A stretch of DNA of 33,739 bases from Tannerellaceae bacterium (GTDB lineage Bacteria; Bacteroidota; Bacteroidia; Bacteroidales; Tannerellaceae). Where the stretch lies: positions 1-33,739 of the forward strand of contig JAITVG010000216.1 in NCBI GenBank assembly GCA_031285925.1, given 5' to 3'. A program made the position numbers and the translations under genes. Numbering within the stretch: position 1 is the first letter of the stretch; the number at the start of each line of letters is the position of its first letter. This document shows, piece by piece, positions 1-9,044 of this stretch. Below the pieces are notes generated by a model. It searched no databases and was not told the DNA's origin. It saw only the letters and a list, made by a program, of their open reading frames with translations.

Positions 1-118
1 AAAGGAAAAGAGAGGGGTGAAAGAAATCCCCTCTTAGCTATCTAAGCCCTCCACAAGAGAGGGGGGAAAGGAAAAGAGAGGGGTGAAAGAAATCCCCTCT
101 TAGCTATCTAAGCCCTCC
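1..118. repeat. Tandem direct repeat, 52-bp unit with 66-bp period (copies at 1-52 and 67-118)
   Basis: AAAGGAAAAGAGAGGGGTGAAAGAAATCCCCTCTTAGCTATCTAAGCCCTCC occurs identically at 1-52 and 67-118; the array may extend beyond the left window edge. Confidence 0.9.
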
Positions 119-209
119 CTTGTGGGGAGGGTTTGGGAGAGGTGCATAAAAACCTCCGTGCCTCTGTGTTCCATCTTCGATATATACTATAAACTTAAAC
201 ATATCTACC

Positions 210-746
210 ATGACACACATCACATTAATCACCGGAGGCCAGCGATCGGGTAAGAGCAGTTACGCACAACGCCTGGCGCTTTCGCTCGCCGAGAGGCCTT
301 TCTATCTGGCAACCGCAAGGGTGTGGGACGAAGAGTTCCGCCAGCGAATCCTCCGACACCAGCGCGACCGCGGAGCGGAATGGATGAACATCGAAGAAGA
401 AAAGTACCTCAGCCGCCACCAGTTCGGCGGGGATACGGTCGTGATCGACTGCGTGACGCTGTGGGCAACCAACTTCTTTTCCGACAACGACAGCGATCTC
501 TCCCTCTCCCTCAAGCAGTTGAAGGAGGAATTCGACCGGTTCACCGCCCAGGACGCCCGCTTTATTTTCATCACCAACGAAGTAGGGCTTGGGGGAGTTT
601 CCGTGAACGAAACGCAGCGCAGGTTCGCCGACCTGCAAGGCTGGCTCAACCAGTATATCGCCGCCCGCGCCGATGAAGTCATCCTGATGGTCAGCGGCAT
701 TCCCCTCAAAGTAAAGCAGGATTCTTCTTTATCACATATACAGTAA
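210..746 (+). CDS. cobU: Adenosylcobinamide kinase / adenosylcobinamide-phosphate guanylyltransferase
   Basis: N-terminal ITGGQRSGKSSYAQ P-loop typical of CobU, EVGLGGVS motif, followed by cobT, cobS and cobC. Confidence 0.93.
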   Translation: MTHITLITGGQRSGKSSYAQRLALSLAERPFYLATARVWDEEFRQRILRHQRDRGAEWMNIEEEKYLSRHQFGGDTVVIDCVTLWATNFFSDNDSDLSLSLKQLKEEFDRFTAQDARFIFITNEVGLGGVSVNETQRRFADLQGWLNQYIAARADEVILMVSGIPLKVKQDSSLSHIQ

Positions 747-822
747 AGGTTTACTACATATGTGCTAAACGTTTACTATATATGTGATAAACGTTTACTA
801 TATATGTAATAAAGAAGAATCC
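719..822. repeat. 104-bp near-perfect palindrome made of four contiguous 22-bp quasi-palindromic units (727-748, 749-770, 771-792, 793-814)
   Basis: Outer arms GGATTCTTCTTTAT (719-732) and ATAAAGAAGAATCC (809-822) are perfect inverted repeats; inner units are of the type GTTTACTATATATGTGATAAAC; it contains the cobU stop codon (744-746). Confidence 0.92.
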
Positions 823-897
823 CCGGCTGCCGCCGGATACCACTTCCGCAGGATTTAATACCTTTGTAGGCAGGAAAATAAAAACAGACACGCTCAC

Positions 898-1935
898 ATG
901 AGAAACTTCATCATCGAAAAGCCCGACGAAGCCATCCTCCCCCTGCTCCGGGAGAAGATAGACAATCTGACAAAGCCCCGCGGAGCGCTGGGAAAACTGG
1001 AAGAGATCGCCATGCAGATTGGCTGCATACAGCAGACGCTTACGCCCTCGCTCCGCCGGCCATGCAACGTGATTTATGCCTCCGACCACGGCATCACGGA
1101 GGAAGGCGTGAGCCAATCGCCGCGCGAAGTGACCCGGCAGGTGATACACAACTTCCTCAACGGCGGCGCAGGCATCTGCTTCCTTGCCCGGCAACACGGG
1201 GTGGAGTTGAAGATTGTCGATGCCGGTGTGGACTTCGATTTCCCCCCAATTCCCCAACTGATCGACCGGAAGATACGGAAAGGTACACGCAATTTCCTCC
1301 ACACGCCTGCCATGACGCGCGAAGAGATGCTCCGGGCGGTGGAATACGGCGCGGAGATCGTTTCCGACTGCCACGACGAAGGCACCAATGTGATTAGCTT
1401 CGGCGAGATGGGCATCGGCAACACGGCGGCCTCAAGTATGTGGATGACCTGCCTCACCGGCATTCCGCTTGCCGACTGTGTGGGCGCAGGTAGCGGACTC
1501 GACCCTGAGGGGGTGCGCCGCAAGCGCGATGTTTTGCAGAAATCTCTCGACAATTATCGGGGGAATTTCGAGGTGGAAGACATCATGGCCTGCTTCGGTG
1601 GCTACGAAATGGTGATGACCGTCGGCGGAATGCTCCGCGCAGCGGAACTGAAAATGACGATACTGATCGACGGCTTTATTATGACCAATTGTCTGCTGGC
1701 CGCCTCACGGCTCCACCCCAACGTGCTCCACTATTGCCTCTTCTCCCATTGCGGCGACGAGGCGGGGCACCGGCTCCTGCTCGACTTCCTCCGTGCCGAT
1801 CCGCTGCTCCGCCTCGGCCTTCGCCTCGGAGAGGGCACGGGCGCGCTCTGTGCCTACCCCATCGTCGATTCCGCCGTGCGGATGATTAACGAGATGCACA
1901 GCTTCTCGCAGGCTGCAATCACCAAATACTTTTAA
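898..1935 (+). CDS. cobT: Nicotinate-nucleotide--dimethylbenzimidazole phosphoribosyltransferase
   Basis: [28 protein letters not shown] and [12 protein letters not shown] motifs characteristic of CobT. Confidence 0.95.
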   Translation: MRNFIIEKPDEAILPLLREKIDNLTKPRGALGKLEEIAMQIGCIQQTLTPSLRRPCNVIYASDHGITEEGVSQSPREVTRQVIHNFLNGGAGICFLARQHGVELKIVDAGVDFDFPPIPQLIDRKIRKGTRNFLHTPAMTREEMLRAVEYGAEIVSDCHDEGTNVISFGEMGIGNTAASSMWMTCLTGIPLADCVGAGSGLDPEGVRRKRDVLQKSLDNYRGNFEVEDIMACFGGYEMVMTVGGMLRAAELKMTILIDGFIMTNCLLAASRLHPNVLHYCLFSHCGDEAGHRLLLDFLRADPLLRLGLRLGEGTGALCAYPIVDSAVRMINEMHSFSQAAITKYF

Positions 1936-1964
1936 TCTTCCGGCTTGCGCCGAACAAAGACACG

Positions 1965-2714
1965 ATGAAACAGTTACAGGCAGCCCTCATGTTCTTTACC
2001 CGCCTCCCGCTAAACCGCCTGGCGAATGTGCCTGCGGAATATTTCCACAGGGTGGTGCCCTACTGGCCGCTCACCGGGTGGGTAACCTCCGGATGCACCG
2101 CGGCCGTGCTGACAATTGCCGCCCTCTTCCTGCCGGCCAATATAGCGCTTCTGCTGGCGATGACTGCGCGGCTGCTGCTCACCGGTTGCCTCCATGAGGA
2201 CGGGCTGGCGGACTTTCTCGACGGATTCGGCGGAGGTTCCAACCGCGAACGCACGCTGGCCATCATGAAAGATTCGCATATCGGCACTTATGGCACCGTT
2301 GGTCTTGTCTTCTACTTCCTTCTGTTTTATTTCCTGCTCGAATCCCTTCCGGTGGAATACGCCGCCTGTGCGATCCTGGCCGGCGATCCTTTCTCCAAAA
2401 TGACTGCGGGGATGATCGTAAACCGCCTCCCCTACGCCCGGACAGCCGAGGCCTCCAAGACGAAAAGCGTATATTCTCCGATGAACGGGAGGGAGTATTT
2501 CTATACATTCCTCTTCGGATTGTTGCCCCTTCTGTGGCTGCCCGGGATTCACTTCGCGGGAGCAACCGTCTTCCCCCTCATCGCCCTGTGGCTCCTGACA
2601 TCCCTGATGAAAAGGAAAATCGGCGGATACACCGGCGATTGCTGCGGCGCCACATTCCTCCTCTGCGAGCTTGCCTTCTACCTCGCCTGCACCCTCATCT
2701 ACCATCTGCAATGA
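1965..2714 (+). CDS. cobS: Adenosylcobinamide-GDP ribazoletransferase (cobalamin synthase)
   Basis: FFTRLPL N-terminus, HEDGLADFLDGFGGG motif, polytopic membrane protein, operon position. Confidence 0.95.
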   Translation: MKQLQAALMFFTRLPLNRLANVPAEYFHRVVPYWPLTGWVTSGCTAAVLTIAALFLPANIALLLAMTARLLLTGCLHEDGLADFLDGFGGGSNRERTLAIMKDSHIGTYGTVGLVFYFLLFYFLLESLPVEYAACAILAGDPFSKMTAGMIVNRLPYARTAEASKTKSVYSPMNGREYFYTFLFGLLPLLWLPGIHFAGATVFPLIALWLLTSLMKRKIGGYTGDCCGATFLLCELAFYLACTLIYHLQ

Positions 2715-3271
2715 ACGATTCACCGGTAATAATAAGGGAAATGGACATCTATCTGGTCAGACACACCTCCGTCGATGTGCCCCCCGGCCATACCTACGGC
2801 CATACCGACGTGCCCCTTCGCCCCACCTTTGAAGAGGAAGCCTCAGCTGTAAAGGCAAAACTGAACGGTATCCTTTTCGATAAAGTATATACAAGTCCGC
2901 TCAGCCGATGCGTCCGTCTGGCAAACTACTGCGGCTTCCCCGACGCGGAACAGGCGGACGATCTAAAGGAAATCGACTTCGGCGAATGGGAAATGAAGTC
3001 GTGGGATGAACTCTCCGCCGATCCGCGTTCGGCCGACTGGTTTGCCGACTGGATAAACACACCCGCCCCTCAAGGCGAATCCATGAGCGGGCTGTATCGG
3101 CGCGTCAGCCGCTTCCTCGACAAACTCAGAGCAGGCAATCGGGAGAAAGTCTGCCTCTTTGCCCACGGCGGAGTGCTCACCTGCGCCCGCATCTACGCCG
3201 GTCTGTATAAAATGGAGAAAGCCTTCGACAACATGCCCGAATACGGAGCGGTGATCAAGATAAGGGTTTAG
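2711..3271 (+). CDS. cobC: Alpha-ribazole phosphatase (histidine phosphatase family)
   Basis: IYLVRHTSVDV (RHG-type motif), FAHGGVL; ATGA overlap with the cobS stop at 2711-2714; an alternative start is ATG 2741. The listed ORF start at 2534 lies inside cobS. Confidence 0.88.
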   Translation: MNDSPVIIREMDIYLVRHTSVDVPPGHTYGHTDVPLRPTFEEEASAVKAKLNGILFDKVYTSPLSRCVRLANYCGFPDAEQADDLKEIDFGEWEMKSWDELSADPRSADWFADWINTPAPQGESMSGLYRRVSRFLDKLRAGNREKVCLFAHGGVLTCARIYAGLYKMEKAFDNMPEYGAVIKIRV

Positions 3272-3326
3272 TGTAAAAACTACCGTACTTTTTTGAAAGA
3301 TACTCATTCTCTATCAATATTTTGCG

Positions 3327-3334
3327 TATGTTTG
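3327..3334 (+). promoter_or_regulatory. Bacteroidetes-type -7 box TATGTTTG upstream of the phosphomutase gene
   Basis: Matches TAnnTTTG about 66 bp upstream of the likely start (3400). Confidence 0.45.
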
Positions 3335-3399
3335 TTCGCTTTAAAGAAAGCAGACAGGATAAGAAACAGAATAGAGTTTTTCAACTAACAATTAATGAA

Positions 3400-5148
3400 A
3401 TGGAAAATAAAGATTTGCTGGAAATGGTCAGAAGTAAGGCGCAAGGATGGCTTACTGACAGTTATGATGCTGAAACACGCATGCAGGTGCAGGCGCTACT
3501 GGATAGTGAAGACCCTGCGGAACTAATCGAAAGTTTTTACAAGGATCTGGAATTCGGAACGGGAGGGCTGCGCGGCATTATGGGCGTCGGTACTAATCGT
3601 ATGAACATTTATACGGTGGGAGCGGCCACTCAGGGCTTGTCCAATTACCTGAAGAAGGAGTTTGCCGGACAGGAAGATATAAGGGTGGTGATCGGACACG
3701 ACTGTCGCAACAACAGCCGGAAGTATGCCGAAATCTCAGCCGACATATTCTCTGCGAACGGAATCAAGGTGTTTCTTTTTGAAGACCTCCGCCCGACGCC
3801 GGAAATGTCGTACGTGATCCGCAAACTGGGATGCCAGAGCGGCATAATCCTGACCGCCTCGCACAATCCGAAGGAATACAACGGCTACAAGGCCTACTGG
3901 GACGACGGCGCACAGATGATCGCTCCGCACGACCGCAACACGATAGCCGAAGTGAACAAAATCCGCAATGCGGCCGAGATTAATTTCAAGGGAAACAAAG
4001 CCCTGATCGAAGTGTTGGGAAAAGAAATGGACGAGCAATACATACAGGCGCTGACGTCGATCTCCCTTTCGCCCGAGGTGATCAGGCGCCACAGCGATAT
4101 GAAGATTGTCTATACGCCTATTCACGGTACGGGTGTAAGGATGGTGCCCGCGGTGTTGAAGGCGTACGGGTTTACCAATATTATCAATGTTCCCGAACAG
4201 GACGTGGTAAGTGGAGATTTCCCCACCGTGGTTTCCCCCAACCCGGAAGAACCGGCAGCTTTGTCGATGGCCGTAGAGAAGGCAAGGGAAACGGATGCGG
4301 AGCTGGTTCTGGCAACCGACCCGGATGGCGACCGTGTAGGCGCCGCGGTTAAAAACAACGAGGGCGAATGGGTGATTCTCAACGGCAACCAAACCTGCCT
4401 GCTGTTCGTCTACTACCTGATTACCCGCTGGAAAGAACTTGGAAAGATAGAAGGTAACGAATATATTGTCAAAACGATCGTAACAACCGAAACGATCCGT
4501 GAGATCGCGGATAAGAACGGAGTGCAGATGTTTGATGTGTATACCGGCTTTAAATGGATTGCCGACATTATGCGCAAGAACGAAGGAAAGAAAAATTATA
4601 TCGGCGGCGGCGAAGAAAGTTACGGCTTCCTTTGTGAAGATTTCGTTCGTGACAAGGATGCCATATCCGCCTGTGCGATCCTGGCCGAAATGACAGCCTG
4701 GGAAAAAGATCAGGGAATCACCCTCTGGCAGTTACTGCAAAAAATATATGTGGAATACGGCTACTCCAAAGAGACAGGCATTTCAGTCGTGAAGAAAGGG
4801 AAGAGCGGAGCGGAAGAGATCGAAGCCATGATGAAACGCTATCGGGAAAACCCGCTGACGGAACTGGCCGGCTCGAAAGTTTGCCTTTTCAACGACTTCA
4901 GCACACTGAAAAGTTACAGCTATCCCGACGCGGAAACGCTGACGCTGGACATGCCTACCACGTCGAATGTGTTGCAATACTTCGCGGAAGACCATACCAA
5001 AGTGTCCATACGTCCGTCGGGAACGGAACCCAAGATTAAATTCTATTGCGAAGTGCATTCCGGAGTGAATACCATCGAAGACCTTCCCGCCGCGGAAGCC
5101 GCCGCAATGGAAAAGATCGAACGCATCAAAGCTTCTTTAGGGATTTGA
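3400..5148 (+). CDS. Phospho-sugar mutase (phosphoglucomutase/phosphomannomutase family)
   Basis: TASHNPKEYNGYK, DPDGDRVG, GGEESYG and RPSGTEPK motifs. Start chosen at MENKDLLEMV (3400) instead of the listed 3322. Confidence 0.93.
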   Translation: MENKDLLEMVRSKAQGWLTDSYDAETRMQVQALLDSEDPAELIESFYKDLEFGTGGLRGIMGVGTNRMNIYTVGAATQGLSNYLKKEFAGQEDIRVVIGHDCRNNSRKYAEISADIFSANGIKVFLFEDLRPTPEMSYVIRKLGCQSGIILTASHNPKEYNGYKAYWDDGAQMIAPHDRNTIAEVNKIRNAAEINFKGNKALIEVLGKEMDEQYIQALTSISLSPEVIRRHSDMKIVYTPIHGTGVRMVPAVLKAYGFTNIINVPEQDVVSGDFPTVVSPNPEEPAALSMAVEKARETDAELVLATDPDGDRVGAAVKNNEGEWVILNGNQTCLLFVYYLITRWKELGKIEGNEYIVKTIVTTETIREIADKNGVQMFDVYTGFKWIADIMRKNEGKKNYIGGGEESYGFLCEDFVRDKDAISACAILAEMTAWEKDQGITLWQLLQKIYVEYGYSKETGISVVKKGKSGAEEIEAMMKRYRENPLTELAGSKVCLFNDFSTLKSYSYPDAETLTLDMPTTSNVLQYFAEDHTKVSIRPSGTEPKIKFYCEVHSGVNTIEDLPAAEAAAMEKIERIKASLGI

Positions 5149-5150
5149 TA

Positions 5151-8018
5151 ATGCGGTTCAAAAGAAAGTATATCCTAACTCTATTCGTTTCCCTGTTCTC
5201 CGCATTAAGCCTGTTGCAGGCACAGTTTGTTGATTACGGCGCCGATCCTTCCCGCTATACATGGAAGTATATCGATCTTCCTCACTACAAACTGATATTT
5301 CCGCAGGGAACGGACTCGATGGCGTATCGTTATGCACTGTATCTGGAAAATATTTATCCACACATACAGCAGTCGATCCGAATGCCGCGCAAAAAGGTTT
5401 TTCCGGTCGTGCTTCATCCGGGGAGTATGCAGTCTAACGGAATGGTAGCATGGGCGCCGCGCCGGATGGAACTGATAACCAATCCTTCGGCGCGGATAGA
5501 TGCGCAGAGTTGGGATAAACATTTGACACTCCATGAATCGCGCCACGTGGTGCAGATGGGCAAGTTGATGAGCGGTTTCGTCAATCCTCTGTACTATCTT
5601 ATCGGCGAGCAGGCAGCCGGAATATCTTCTTTTTTTGCAGCAAGATGGTTCTTCGAGGGAGATGCGGTAGGCGCGGAAACGGCAATGTCTAATAGCGGGC
5701 GCGGACGCTTGCCGGAGTTCAACATGGCTTACCGTACACAAATGCTGTCAGGTAAATTCTTTTCGTTCGACAAATGGTACATGGGTTCTTACCGGGACTA
5801 CACAGGCGATTACTACGCGCTGGGATACGACCTCACTTCTTTTGCCAAATATAAATACGGTTCCGATATATGGGACAGGATCACGACACGTTACATCAGC
5901 CGCTTTCTGCATCTTCCTCCTTTTCCCAAAGCGATAAAGCATCATACGGGCAGGAATGTGAGCGGACTGTTCGATGATACGTTTGAATTTCTGCGTGATG
6001 AATGGACGGCGCTGGATTCCGGCCATATTGTTCCGGACTATGTTTCGCAAACGCCCCGGCAATATACTTCCTACCGCTATCCGCAGGCGATTGACGACAC
6101 TACGTTCATTGCCGTGAAATCGAGCCTGCACGAGATAAACTCCTTAGTCATGTTCATTAACGGAAAAGAAAAGCATCTGGCGTGGTTGGGGAATATAAAC
6201 AGCCGCCTTAACCTGCACAACGGCCGCGTCTATTGGACTGAAAATGTTTCCGGCATCCGCTGGACACATGAGAACTATTCCGAAATAAAACAGTACGACT
6301 TGGCTACGGGAAAAATTAAAACGCTGACTTCCGGCCAACGTTACCTGTCACCTGCCGTTCGACCGGACGGAGAACTCCTCGCGGTGTCGCGTCCGACGTT
6401 TAAGGGAGAAAACCAAATCGTATTGATCGATCGCGCGAACGGAACGGAACAAAACCGCTTCGCCCTGCCACAAAATGCTTTCGCCAAGGAACTGACTTTT
6501 GCAGACGACGGTCGTTTGATCGCCATCGCCGTAGACAGCCGGGGACTAAGTCTGCAACAGTTAAATATCGCTACGGGCGAATGGAAGGAGTTGCTCGCTC
6601 CGGTTTCCGTCAATATCTCATCGCCGGTTTGGTACGACGGTCGGCTGTATTTTGAATCGGGGCTTAACGGTACCAATAATATATATGGTATGGACATTCA
6701 AAACGGAAAGATCCGCAAAGTTACGTCCGCGCGTTTCGGCGCCTTCCATCCGGCTTTTTCGGGAAACCGTCTTTTCTTTTCCGATTATCAGGCGAAGGGC
6801 TACCGGATTGCCTCCGTCGTTCCCGGAGAAGATGAAACGGAAGAGGTTGATATGAATATGCCTTACCGTTTCTCTTTAGCCGAAGCGATTGCCCGGCAGG
6901 AAGATTTCAATGTGGATACGATAGTGCCCGAACCGGTTGCTTTCGAGCCGAAGCCCTACCGGAAAGGCTCTCATTTGTTCAACGTGCACAGTTGGGCGCC
7001 CTTTTTTTATGATGTTTCGACAATCATGAGCGCTTCGGCTACCGATTTCCTTTCCATAGTCAAACCGGGCGTTACGCTTATTTCCCAAAATGCGTTGAAT
7101 ACGGCGATCACCCAAGCCGCATGGTACTACGACAACGGTAATCATCACGGAAGATTGTCGTTTACCTACACCGGTTGGTTTCCCGTGATCGGTTTGAAAA
7201 TGGATTATGGCGGCGAAACTGCGGATATGGCATGGATAACGGGTAAGGACGGCAAAGATATTGCTCAACTGAGGCAAAGCGACCGTAAATTATTTGAAGC
7301 CGAAGCCCAAATTTACCTGCCCGTTAATCTGACCAAAGATCATTATATTCAGGGTTTTCAACCGGCCGTCACTTATTACCTGACCAACAATCGCTACCAA
7401 CAATACGAAAGCCGGGAATATCGTAATTTCCAATATCTGCTTTCGGAATTGCGTTTTTATCGCTACCGTCGCATGGCTGTCCGCGATATTCTACCCCGAT
7501 GGGGCTACCAGATTAATCTGCAATACCTCAATTCGCCGTTCAACAGTGAGAATTACGGCAGCCTGTACGCCGCCCGACTAACGACTTACCTGCCCGGATT
7601 GATACGGAATCATAGTTTGATGCTACGTTTCGGTTACCAATATCAAAGCCTGGACGACAAGATATTGTATCTTCCGCAACGGATCATGGACACGCCGCGC
7701 GGCTATGATTACATCTATCAAACCCGCCAACATCTTGCCTTGAAAGCTGATTACGCATTCACGATTGCCTGCCCGGACCGGAATCTCGGCAGTCTTTTCT
7801 ATCTGCGCCGGATAAGAACTAACCTGTTCTACGACCAGACACGCAACCAGGCGAAGAAGGATGCCGGATGGACGACGCAGAGTTCGGCAGGCCTTGACCT
7901 GATCTTCGACTGCAACGTGATCCGCATGAGTTATCCTTTATCCACAGGCATACGACTCACCCAACCGATCGACTACGGAAACTTCCAAGCCGGCCTTTTG
8001 TTCTCTATGAGCTTCTGA
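5151..8018 (+). CDS. Secreted/outer-membrane protein: gluzincin-like HExxH domain, beta-propeller repeats, C-terminal beta-barrel
   Basis: Signal peptide MRFKRKYILTLFVSLFSALSLLQAQ; LHESRHVVQ (HExxH, residues 128-132) then WFFEGDAVGAET; repeated TolB/WD40-like strands; ends in LLFSMSF with terminal aromatic. The listed start at 5046 is inside the upstream gene. Confidence 0.75.
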   Translation: MRFKRKYILTLFVSLFSALSLLQAQFVDYGADPSRYTWKYIDLPHYKLIFPQGTDSMAYRYALYLENIYPHIQQSIRMPRKKVFPVVLHPGSMQSNGMVAWAPRRMELITNPSARIDAQSWDKHLTLHESRHVVQMGKLMSGFVNPLYYLIGEQAAGISSFFAARWFFEGDAVGAETAMSNSGRGRLPEFNMAYRTQMLSGKFFSFDKWYMGSYRDYTGDYYALGYDLTSFAKYKYGSDIWDRITTRYISRFLHLPPFPKAIKHHTGRNVSGLFDDTFEFLRDEWTALDSGHIVPDYVSQTPRQYTSYRYPQAIDDTTFIAVKSSLHEINSLVMFINGKEKHLAWLGNINSRLNLHNGRVYWTENVSGIRWTHENYSEIKQYDLATGKIKTLTSGQRYLSPAVRPDGELLAVSRPTFKGENQIVLIDRANGTEQNRFALPQNAFAKELTFADDGRLIAIAVDSRGLSLQQLNIATGEWKELLAPVSVNISSPVWYDGRLYFESGLNGTNNIYGMDIQNGKIRKVTSARFGAFHPAFSGNRLFFSDYQAKGYRIASVVPGEDETEEVDMNMPYRFSLAEAIARQEDFNVDTIVPEPVAFEPKPYRKGSHLFNVHSWAPFFYDVSTIMSASATDFLSIVKPGVTLISQNALNTAITQAAWYYDNGNHHGRLSFTYTGWFPVIGLKMDYGGETADMAWITGKDGKDIAQLRQSDRKLFEAEAQIYLPVNLTKDHYIQGFQPAVTYYLTNNRYQQYESREYRNFQYLLSELRFYRYRRMAVRDILPRWGYQINLQYLNSPFNSENYGSLYAARLTTYLPGLIRNHSLMLRFGYQYQSLDDKILYLPQRIMDTPRGYDYIYQTRQHLALKADYAFTIACPDRNLGSLFYLRRIRTNLFYDQTRNQAKKDAGWTTQSSAGLDLIFDCNVIRMSYPLSTGIRLTQPIDYGNFQAGLLFSMSF

Positions 8019-8032
8019 AATGTATTGATATT

Positions 8033-8252
8033 AACCTGCATATTCATACTGAATAAATTAGCGAGCGTAGCGAGTGACCGCAGGCCTGTATTTTGGGGGC
8101 TTTTTAGTCAGCCCCAACTTCATGGTTGCACTTTGTTCTGCTGCTTCAGGCAGCAGTTTTATCCTTTGTACTACCGCAGGCAACGCTTCGCTCGCCTGCG
8201 GTTATGAAAATTCAGCCCTCCGGGCTTGCAATGGGTATGAATAATACAGGTT
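8033..8252. repeat. MITE-like structured repeat of about 220 bp with terminal inverted repeats and several internal hairpins
   Basis: TIR AACCTGCATATTCATAC (8033-8049) versus GTATGAATAATACAGGTT (8235-8252); internal hairpins at 8096-8115, 8138-8156, 8173-8202 and 8214-8226. Confidence 0.75.
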
Positions 8253-8302
8253 AGATGTTTTTGGGAAAAGATTTAGAGGCAGATTATGTCGGCAAAATAC
8301 AT

Positions 8303-8310
8303 TACCTTTG
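8303..8310 (+). promoter_or_regulatory. -7 box TACCTTTG upstream of the small TA-like pair
   Basis: TAnnTTTG match 31 bp upstream of ATG 8341. Confidence 0.55.
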
Positions 8311-8340
8311 TACATTGTGATACGCTTAATGAAATGAAGT

Positions 8341-8541
8341 ATGGAAACAATCAGTTCAACGGAATTACGCAAAAACTTTCTGCCTAAAAGGGAATTTATC
8401 CCTGAACTTGAAATATCGGATGAAGTACCGGAAGATTTTCACCGTGCCATAACGGTGGAAGAAGCTAAAAGCAGGGTTCAAAAAAGACTTAGGGAAATGT
8501 TTAAGATGAAACGGGAACAAAAGGCAGAACTACAACAATGA
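8341..8541 (+). CDS. Small antitoxin-like protein
   Basis: 66 aa, 4-bp ATGA overlap with the downstream toxin-like gene; charged helical C-terminus. Confidence 0.6.
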   Translation: METISSTELRKNFLPKREFIPELEISDEVPEDFHRAITVEEAKSRVQKRLREMFKMKREQKAELQQ

Positions 8542-8867
8542 GAGTAGTAGTTCTGCCTGAAGTCGTCGATTATTTGATTGAATTGTCCGACATACTGTAT
8601 GAAAAAGAATATTTTGGTTTTGAAGAAACAGCAATAAAATACACGGATGCTCTCTTTGATGCTATACAAAATGAATTACCGCATAAATCTCCGAAACCTG
8701 CTCCGCCTTATTTTGAAAGATTTGGTACAGGGATGTATTACGCCACATTCAAATGGAATAAGGGAACTTCCTGGTATGTTTTTTTTAATATCTTCCGATA
8801 TGATACGGAGATAATCTATTATGTCCGACACATAAACAACAATCACATGATTGCCCAATATCTATAA
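8538..8867 (+). CDS. RelE/ParE-superfamily-like toxin
   Basis: 109 aa with pattern MRVVVLPEVVDYLIELSDILYEKEYF...SWYVFFNIFRYDTEIIYYVRHINNNHMIAQYL, consistent with a RelE/ParE fold. Confidence 0.6.
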   Translation: MRVVVLPEVVDYLIELSDILYEKEYFGFEETAIKYTDALFDAIQNELPHKSPKPAPPYFERFGTGMYYATFKWNKGTSWYVFFNIFRYDTEIIYYVRHINNNHMIAQYL

Positions 8868-9044
8868 TCAAACCTTTTACTTCTTCCTTGGGGCGCAATA
8901 TTCCGCTTCCATTGCGTGGGTATGTAGCGGTACAGGTTTTATCGCAAGTGTCTGATTCGTATTTGTCGTAAAAACTACCGTACTTTTTCAGATTACTATA
9001 CTTGGAAGATATTGCAGTATATCTTATGGGCAAAGCATCGTTTT

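Noticed and set aside
225-709. Long antisense ORFs opposite cobU (and many similar ones opposite cobT, cobS, pgm, groL, rSAM, fba)
   Set aside because: They overlap strongly supported genes and show no recognisable domain; they are by-products of codon composition.
2534-2710. N-terminal extension of the cobC ORF
   Set aside because: Lies within cobS out of frame and has arginine/proline-rich nonsense composition; real start at 2711 or 2741.
8025-8207. 60-aa ORF after the HExxH OMP gene
   Set aside because: Lies inside the hairpin-rich repeat element and has no protein-like features.
8785-9033. Minus-strand 82-aa ORF with several Cys (YESDTCDKTCTATYPRNGSG, CDCCLC)
   Set aside because: Overlaps the 3' end of the toxin-like gene antisense and lacks a leader or signal; considered a chance ORF, though the intergenic part might be a gene remnant.
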